From Reclinomonas americana ATCC 50394 (Eukaryota > Jakobida > Jakobea > Jakobida), in the NCBI GenBank assembly GCA_048213135.1, contig PS015010.1, positions 1,674,001 through 1,738,000 on the forward strand: a DNA stretch of 64,000 bases, read 5' to 3'. Under the pieces are notes generated by a model. That model was not told where the DNA came from. It saw only the letters and a list, made by a program, of their open reading frames with translations, and did not search any database. Of this stretch, positions 59,376-64,000 are shown piece after piece (within the stretch, counting starts at the first letter, position 1; every line of letters begins with the position of its first letter). Position numbers and translations under genes: made by a program.

Positions 59376-59918
59376 TTAAATTGTTACATGAAAAACCCTT
59401 GTTGGCTTTTCGGGCGTTCCCTTTTTACAGCAGGCGCCCATCAGCCCGGTCTTGTAACATTCCATGAGGGTGAACCTGTTGTTCCTTTTGTATTCCTTCA
59501 CCGGCACAAATCCTTTGTCGAGCAGCTTTACCGTCTGCTCCCCGTCCAGTGTCTGGTTGCTGATGTTGAGGAAATGGAACAATAATCCGTTCATCTCCAC
59601 ATGGCTGTCATTGGCCAGTGCCTGCTTGTCAAACTCCATAGTTACGCGGAAGGAAGCCACAAAAAAACCGGCGTCCTCCACTTTTTTACGGAGCAGGTCA
59701 AAGTCAACGGCTCTGCCGGGTTTGACACTGATGTCGAATGTGGATGTTTTGATATCGGGTTCAACTTTATCAATAAAGTCAACCGTTTTGATCGATTTGA
59801 AAATTGAATTGCTGCACATGCTGCAGGTAAGCCCGCTGGCCTGCAGGCTTACTTTTTTTACCTGGGCCTGTGAACCCAACGACAGCAGCAATGCAACAAC
59901 CGTTAACAGTTTTTGCAT
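59376..59918 (-). CDS. Secreted heavy-metal-associated (HMA) domain protein
   Basis: The 180-residue protein has a signal peptide (VVALLLSLGSQAQ) and an HMA-type site LQASGLTCSMCSNSIFKSIK (Cys32 and Cys35 in a CxxC), the metal-binding loop of copper chaperones. The domain extends to about residue 95. The following 85 residues are unusual for a chaperone and include ECYKTGLMGACCKKGTP, another cysteine cluster. It lies 23 bases after the second HMA gene, so the two are co-transcribed. Copper(I) is the most likely metal by family. Confidence 0.88.
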   Translation of the reverse strand: MQKLLTVVALLLSLGSQAQVKKVSLQASGLTCSMCSNSIFKSIKTVDFIDKVEPDIKTSTFDISVKPGRAVDFDLLRKKVEDAGFFVASFRVTMEFDKQALANDSHVEMNGLLFHFLNISNQTLDGEQTVKLLDKGFVPVKEYKRNNRFTLMECYKTGLMGACCKKGTPEKPTRVFHVTI

Positions 59919-59941
59919 GATACACGTTTTAGAAGTTCACG

Positions 59942-60376
59942 TTATGATTTTTTGCAGCAGCTTTTGTCTTTGCAGGCAGCCTCATCTTTACAGGCGTCGA
60001 CTGATTTCCCGCAACTGGTATTGTCGCAGCATTTGGCGGCGGCAGTTTCCGATTTGCGGTCGTATTTGCAGCAGCCGTGCAGTTTGTCGTAGGCTTTATT
60101 GTCGGCACTAAAATCCTGTGTGTCGTAACCGGAACTGGCGATCGCCTGTTGTATTTTTTCTGAGGATGTTTTGGAAGCGGTATACGCTACTTCCAGTTGC
60201 TTGGTATCTTCATTCCAAACGGCGGTTTTGGCCCCGGCCGATTTGGCGGCTTTTTCGATGGTGGTTTTACACATACCGCAGTTACCCCATACTTTGATGG
60301 TTTCTTTTTTTACGGTTTGTGCCGATGCGGTTAAAGCGCAGAACGCTATGCTGAGACAGATGAATATGCTTTTCAT
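59942..60376 (-). CDS. Secreted HMA protein with a cysteine-rich tail
   Basis: The 144-residue protein has a signal peptide (ICLSIAFCALTASAQ), an HMA domain with VWGNCGMCKTTIEKAAKSAG (Cys33 and Cys36) and a tail from about residue 100 to the end with nine cysteines, several in CC pairs (HGCCKYDRK, KCCDNTSCGK, KDKSCCKKS). The tail has a metallothionein-like look. It could buffer copper or zinc in the periplasm. It follows the HYC_CC_PP gene and precedes the other HMA gene on the same strand. Confidence 0.9.
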   Translation of the reverse strand: MKSIFICLSIAFCALTASAQTVKKETIKVWGNCGMCKTTIEKAAKSAGAKTAVWNEDTKQLEVAYTASKTSSEKIQQAIASSGYDTQDFSADNKAYDKLHGCCKYDRKSETAAAKCCDNTSCGKSVDACKDEAACKDKSCCKKS

Positions 60377-60470
60377 TGTTTAGTGCTTTTGTGTTGATGT
60401 AATAAGTGAAAAGGCGGAATACGCCAAAAGCCGGGCACTGTCGTTACCGGTCAGAAAGAACAACCAACAT

Positions 60471-60860
60471 CTATAGCCTGAAAACGCAATTCATCACGCG
60501 GGCGGAGGGCCCGTGATCAAATGGAGGGGAATTAATATTTACGGAAGAAGCCGCGGGGGAGGCGGGCACATTCCAACTGAACACCGGTGTTTCCTGCATC
60601 ACCGCGATATCACCGGCATAGAAACTGATGTCATTGGATGCCTGCTTGTGCGAATCTTCCAGCTTAACAAACTTATGTTCATCCTGGCAGCAACCACCCT
60701 TCTTTTCTTTCATGCCGCACCTGCCACACTTCTTGCTGTCTTCCAGGGCATAATAATCAACCCCGGCCTCCTTGCCCATGCAATAGTGTATTTCCATAGC
60801 TATGCCGGACGACACCGCCATGTATACAAAAGTCAATATAGAGAGCAGGAGTTTTTTCAT
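60471..60860 (-). CDS. HYC_CC_PP family protein
   Basis: The ATG at 60860 begins a signal-like segment (MKKLLLSILTFVYMAVSSGIAMEIHYCMGK). The 129 residues carry the family's named elements: HYC near residue 27, cysteine pairs in KKCGRCGMKEKKGGCCQDEHK and a proline pair in NSPPFDHGPSAR near the end. The function is unknown. Family members are found next to copper or heavy-metal genes, which fits this site. It is the first gene of the cassette in transcription order. Confidence 0.88.
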   Translation of the reverse strand: MKKLLLSILTFVYMAVSSGIAMEIHYCMGKEAGVDYYALEDSKKCGRCGMKEKKGGCCQDEHKFVKLEDSHKQASNDISFYAGDIAVMQETPVFSWNVPASPAASSVNINSPPFDHGPSARVMNCVFRL

Positions 60861-60960
60861 TGACAATGTAAAACTAAAAATATTTCCCGAAATGAAGTAC
60901 AGTTAAATGTTAAACCTCCCAGGAATAGCTGATCCATCTGAAACATCATTCACCTGTACA

Positions 60961-60988
60961 TTCGTAATTGTCAATTCGTAATTAATTG
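60961..60988. repeat. Heptamer array around the porin stop codon
   Basis: Units TTCGTAA, TTGTCAA, TTCGTAA and TTAATTG. The stop codon of the porin gene (60982-60984) lies in the last unit. Confidence 0.85.
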
Positions 60989-62994
60989 ACAAACCCCCAC
61001 TGTATCCCGAACCTGAAAATAAAGCCCTGCGTGGGATAATGCGGCGCGGCGAAGTTATTATTGGTGAAGGCAAAACCATTGGCAAAGCTGACAGTATTCA
61101 GGTTTTCAGCGCGGATATAACCGGTGAAGGATTTAATACGGAAATGGAAGAAAGCCGCTACATCGGGCAGGTTCTTCAGTTTAACGGTATCCTGCGGCGT
61201 GAACTGTCCCATTACAGGAGAATAGTTATACCCTTCATAAGGTGTGTAATATCGTACTTCCAACCCGGCACTCATGAACAGGTTCTTAAAATAATTGCCT
61301 TCAAAAGCCAGCCGGTTGCGGGTATACAGCAAGGGCACTTTAACAGGTCCGCTGGCATCGGTTTGCTGCAGCGTGGCATCGAGGTACCAGTTGAGCGCAC
61401 GGGTGATCTTTGTTTTACGGGAAGCCCATACCTGCAGCAGGTTCACGACCTTACCCGACTGGGCGATATGGTAATAATCGGTGAAATAGGCCAGGTTGGC
61501 AATGATGTGGTTAGTCACCCCGAAACTTACAAAACGGTTGTTGGCCTCTGCGCCAAAAGAAGTAATATTCTCTTTTTTGCTGAGCGTAACACCGCTCAGG
61601 TTGAAAGAGGAATTGCTGTTAAAAATATAGGATGGTGTACGGTTCACATTTTTGAAGAAGATGCGCACACTGCCAAAAGTCTTATTCAGGTAACGCCCGA
61701 TACTGGCCTGGGCGCTGTAATCACCGCTGTTGAGCCCGTTCAGGTAAAACTCGCCTTTGGCCAGCACATCCCATAACCTGTTACGGGTTTTGTTGCGGTA
61801 TTCACCATGAAGCACCAGGTTATAATAATTTTTACTGCCGGATTTGAACGTACCTACAATATTCTGCACCGTTGCCCCTACCAGCAGAAACTGGGCGGAG
61901 TTCTTCGTATCGGGGAACTGCAGCAGGGAAAGATCGTTGCTGATGACCCGCCATTTATCCCGCACATATAATGTATCCTTTGAGTCGGGCAGGGTAATAT
62001 CATACCATTGCTTATAAATGACCGAATCGGCATTCACATCCTGGAAAAGATAATTGTAGTTGCTGTAGGTAAAGCTGTGCTGTATCCTCAGCTTGGGATA
62101 GAAAAGATATTCCGTGGTGGAATCATTCACCGCAACGGAATCCTTTTTACCAATATCATAACTCTGCCTGAGGAAGAAAGTAAAATCGCGGTAAATATTG
62201 CCTGTGCTCACGCTGGCCTGGAAAGGATTGGGCTGGTAAAGCGACGCTCCACCCAGGTTAACGGGTATGGTAAATCTTTTTTTACGGTTGGGGTCATCCA
62301 GCAGGGAGTCGGCCTGGATACCACCATTCTCCGAGTTCTTAAGGGTATTGCCCAGCATCACCACATAAGCCGCATATCGTTTACGCTTGCCCTGGTAGTT
62401 ACCAAAAATCCGGTAACTTTTATGGTTACTGTTCTGGGTTACAAAAAAACCGGGTGCACTCACCAGGCGGTAGTCAAAACCAAAACTGAAGTTGGGCCTT
62501 GGTGTTTGCGTGTGCAGCGCCCTGATCATTTGCTCTTTGCCCGAGGCCAGCTGGTAGCTGAGACGGGTGAAGGGCCTGTTGCTTTTATAGAATTTAGTCC
62601 CCTCCAGTTTGTAACGGTAAATGTCGTAAGCGTGAAAACCATCGTCCCACCCCGCCCGGGCATAAGGCTGGGCGATGATAGGATATGCCGCTGCCCCATT
62701 ATTACCGAGGTACTGATAATAAGAAGGTACAGAAAAATAAGCGTCGAAATCGTTGATGGAAGAATCGAGCGGAACACTGCGAACGGAATCGAGGTACCGG
62801 TAAGAAATGGCGGTGGAGTCCTTGCGGTCATCGCGGTGTTCAAAAGCCAGTGAATCCTTACGGGTACCTGATGGCCGCTTACCCGTATTCGAACGAATGG
62901 TTGGGTTGCCCGGCACATTCCGGAGTATTTCTTCCTGCGCAGCGGCGTGCTGCAGCAGTCCCGTTAAAACCAATAGCGTAAGCAGGTACTTCAT
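60982..62994 (-). CDS. Putative porin (Porin_10 type)
   Basis: The 670-residue protein has a signal peptide (LLTLLVLTGLLQHAAAQ) and a short, charged N-terminal stretch (KRPSGTRKDSLAFEHRDDRKDS). It then has about 550 residues of alternating beta strands, with segments such as FTRLSYQLASGKEQMI and PNFSFGFDYRLVSAPGFFVTQNSNHKSYRIFGNYQGKRKRYAAYVVML. It ends FIFRFGIQWGFVN, a barrel-closing strand with a terminal-type aromatic. This matches the Porin_10 family of Bacteroidota outer membranes. It starts 7 bases after the purine nucleoside phosphorylase stop, so a nucleoside uptake and use pair is possible (inference). Confidence 0.9.
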   Translation of the reverse strand: MKYLLTLLVLTGLLQHAAAQEEILRNVPGNPTIRSNTGKRPSGTRKDSLAFEHRDDRKDSTAISYRYLDSVRSVPLDSSINDFDAYFSVPSYYQYLGNNGAAAYPIIAQPYARAGWDDGFHAYDIYRYKLEGTKFYKSNRPFTRLSYQLASGKEQMIRALHTQTPRPNFSFGFDYRLVSAPGFFVTQNSNHKSYRIFGNYQGKRKRYAAYVVMLGNTLKNSENGGIQADSLLDDPNRKKRFTIPVNLGGASLYQPNPFQASVSTGNIYRDFTFFLRQSYDIGKKDSVAVNDSTTEYLFYPKLRIQHSFTYSNYNYLFQDVNADSVIYKQWYDITLPDSKDTLYVRDKWRVISNDLSLLQFPDTKNSAQFLLVGATVQNIVGTFKSGSKNYYNLVLHGEYRNKTRNRLWDVLAKGEFYLNGLNSGDYSAQASIGRYLNKTFGSVRIFFKNVNRTPSYIFNSNSSFNLSGVTLSKKENITSFGAEANNRFVSFGVTNHIIANLAYFTDYYHIAQSGKVVNLLQVWASRKTKITRALNWYLDATLQQTDASGPVKVPLLYTRNRLAFEGNYFKNLFMSAGLEVRYYTPYEGYNYSPVMGQFTPQDTVKLKNLPDVAAFFHFRIKSFTGYIRAENLNTVSFANGFAFTNNNFAAPHYPTQGFIFRFGIQWGFVN

Positions 62995-63001
62995 CAGTGA
63001 A

Positions 63002-63814
63002 TCACAATTGAGCGATCAGTTCTTTAAATATGCAGGTCAGTTTGGGTTCAGCGTCTTTGGCTGCCTGCAGCACTTCATCGTGGGTGATCTCGTTCTCTTC
63101 TTCACGTATACCAATGTCGGTGATCACGCTCATGGCAAATACAGGCAGTCCCATATGCACCGCGGCAATCACTTCCTGCACTGTACTCATCCCTACCGCG
63201 TCGCCACCAATAATGTGCAGCAGTTTATATTCCGCCCGGGTTTCAAAGGTTGGCCCGGTAACACCGCAGTATACGCCTTCTTTCACTTCTATATTATTGG
63301 CCGCGGCAATGGCTTTGGCTTTATTGATGAGGTCTTTGCGGTAGGGCTCGCTCATGTCCGGAAAACGGGGCCCGAGTTCAGGTATATTTTTGCCCAGCAA
63401 TGGATTAACCGCGAAAAAGCTCACATGATCCTTAATGATCATCAGGTCGCCCACTTTAAAACCCGTGTTCATACCGCCCGCCGCGTTGCTGATGAGGATG
63501 GTGGATATGCCCAGGAATTTCATCACCCTGATCGGGAAAACCACTTCTTCGGGTGAATACCCCTCGTAATAGTGGAAACGGCCCGCCATGGCGACTACCT
63601 TTTTTCCGCCCAGTTCGCCAAAGATCAGCTTACCGCTGTGTCCTTCTACTGTACTTACGGGAAAATGGGGTATTTCGCTGTAAGGGATCTCCTTTTCTAT
63701 ATTGATCTCACCGGTAAAACTGCCCAGCCCGCTGCCCAGTACAATGCCTGCCTGGGGCTTACCGCTGTAAATATTCTGTATATAAGATACGGCCTCCTGT
63801 ATTTTATTCATCAT
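63002..63814 (-). CDS. punA: Purine nucleoside phosphorylase (trimeric, PNP-I type)
   Basis: The 270-residue protein has VLGSGLGSFTGEI, the GHSGKLIFGE loop, AGRFHYYEGYSPEEVVFPIRVMK and the signature ILISNAAGGMNTGFKVGDLMIIKDH. DAVGMSTVQEVIAAVHMGLPV further on is the purine-binding region with the methionine-containing motif. It splits inosine and guanosine with phosphate in purine salvage. Length fits the trimeric mammalian-type family. The porin gene follows in an operon-like arrangement. Confidence 0.96.
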   Translation of the reverse strand: MMNKIQEAVSYIQNIYSGKPQAGIVLGSGLGSFTGEINIEKEIPYSEIPHFPVSTVEGHSGKLIFGELGGKKVVAMAGRFHYYEGYSPEEVVFPIRVMKFLGISTILISNAAGGMNTGFKVGDLMIIKDHVSFFAVNPLLGKNIPELGPRFPDMSEPYRKDLINKAKAIAAANNIEVKEGVYCGVTGPTFETRAEYKLLHIIGGDAVGMSTVQEVIAAVHMGLPVFAMSVITDIGIREEENEITHDEVLQAAKDAEPKLTCIFKELIAQL

Positions 63815-63834
63815 AAGCGTGTATAATTTGCGTC

Positions 63835-63842
63835 CAAAGGTA
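63835..63842 (-). promoter_or_regulatory. Candidate -7 promoter box of the nucleoside phosphorylase operon
   Basis: Minus-strand TACCTTTG, exact to TAnnTTTG, ends 20 bases before the ATG at 63814. Confidence 0.5.
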
Positions 63843-63874
63843 AGGCAGATAATGTTAATGGGATGTTGGATTGC

Positions 63875-63994
63875 AATTACTAATTACGAATTACCAATTA
63901 CGAATCCCTTTGATTTAAGGCTGATTTTCACAAATTCCTCCCCTGAACAAGGCATTGCCGGTAACTGTAATTAGTAATTCGTAATCAGTAATTA
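63875..63994. repeat. Inverted heptamer arms at the window end
   Basis: The left arm 63875-63902 has AATTACT, AATTACG, AATTACC and AATTACG. The right arm 63967-63994 has the inverse type (GTAATTA, GTAATTC, GTAATCA, GTAATTA). The spacer is 64 bases. Confidence 0.88.
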
Positions 63995-64000
63995 TCTATC

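Overview
The window comes from a chromosome of the phylum Bacteroidota, most likely family Chitinophagaceae (Chitinophaga/Niastella type). The signs are a secreted protein with SprB-like repeats and a type B C-terminal sorting domain of the type IX secretion system, a Porin_10-type outer membrane protein, HYC_CC_PP and Gln_deamidase_2 family proteins, a NagB-deacetylase fusion typical of the phylum, many short secreted proteins with signal peptides ending in A-x-A-Q, and TAnnTTTG promoter boxes. I see no tRNA, rRNA, CRISPR array, prophage or intact insertion sequence. Most genes are ordinary chromosomal ones.

Layout. 1-2.1 kb: a cut-off TetX-like flavin monooxygenase behind an AraC regulator, and a small secreted protein. 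2.3-6.2 kb: a lipoprotein with one haem c motif and several small proteins. 6.4-13.8 kb: an S9 peptidase, trmH, an M13 metallopeptidase and two PH-domain membrane proteins. 14.1-18.8 kb (minus): site-2 protease, dipeptide epimerase, malQ. 19-23.6 kb: an Omp85-like protein, small proteins, a dienelactone hydrolase and a barrel protein. 23.8-25.2 kb: a protein-glutaminase-like lipoprotein directly followed by a stand-alone copy of its propeptide-like region. 25.4-32.1 kb: dnaK, a phased 12-bp repeat cluster, gtrA-like, ABC-F and argS. 32.2-40.5 kb: two related lipoproteins (one frameshifted), an rfbD-like reductase, prolyl oligopeptidase, pfkA, pyk. 40.5-50.4 kb: two tandem CocE-type hydrolases, a GH20 hexosaminidase, a serine hydrolase and nagB-PIG-L. 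50.7-53.7 kb: the type IX secretion substrate. 53.9-57.9 kb: a glutamine-amidotransferase/ATP-grasp-like pair, a CHAD-like protein and an MntR/DtxR regulator with an operator-like palindrome. 57.9-60.9 kb (minus): a heavy-metal (probably copper) cassette. 61-63.8 kb (minus): a porin and purine nucleoside phosphorylase.

Functional themes are peptide scavenging (S9, M13, prolyl oligopeptidase, dipeptide epimerase, CocE-type hydrolases), sugar use (GH20 plus NagB-deacetylase for amino sugars, GH77 for alpha-glucans, pfkA and pyk for glycolysis), outer-membrane transport and metal handling.

The most unusual structure is not a gene. More than twenty intergenic arrays of degenerate 7-bp units (one family has 8-bp units) belong to at least six sequence families. 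They lie against gene ends so closely that the stop codon often falls inside a unit, and they often occur as two inverted arms. A second unusual structure is a set of nine copies of a 12-bp sequence spaced near whole numbers of helical turns beside dnaK.
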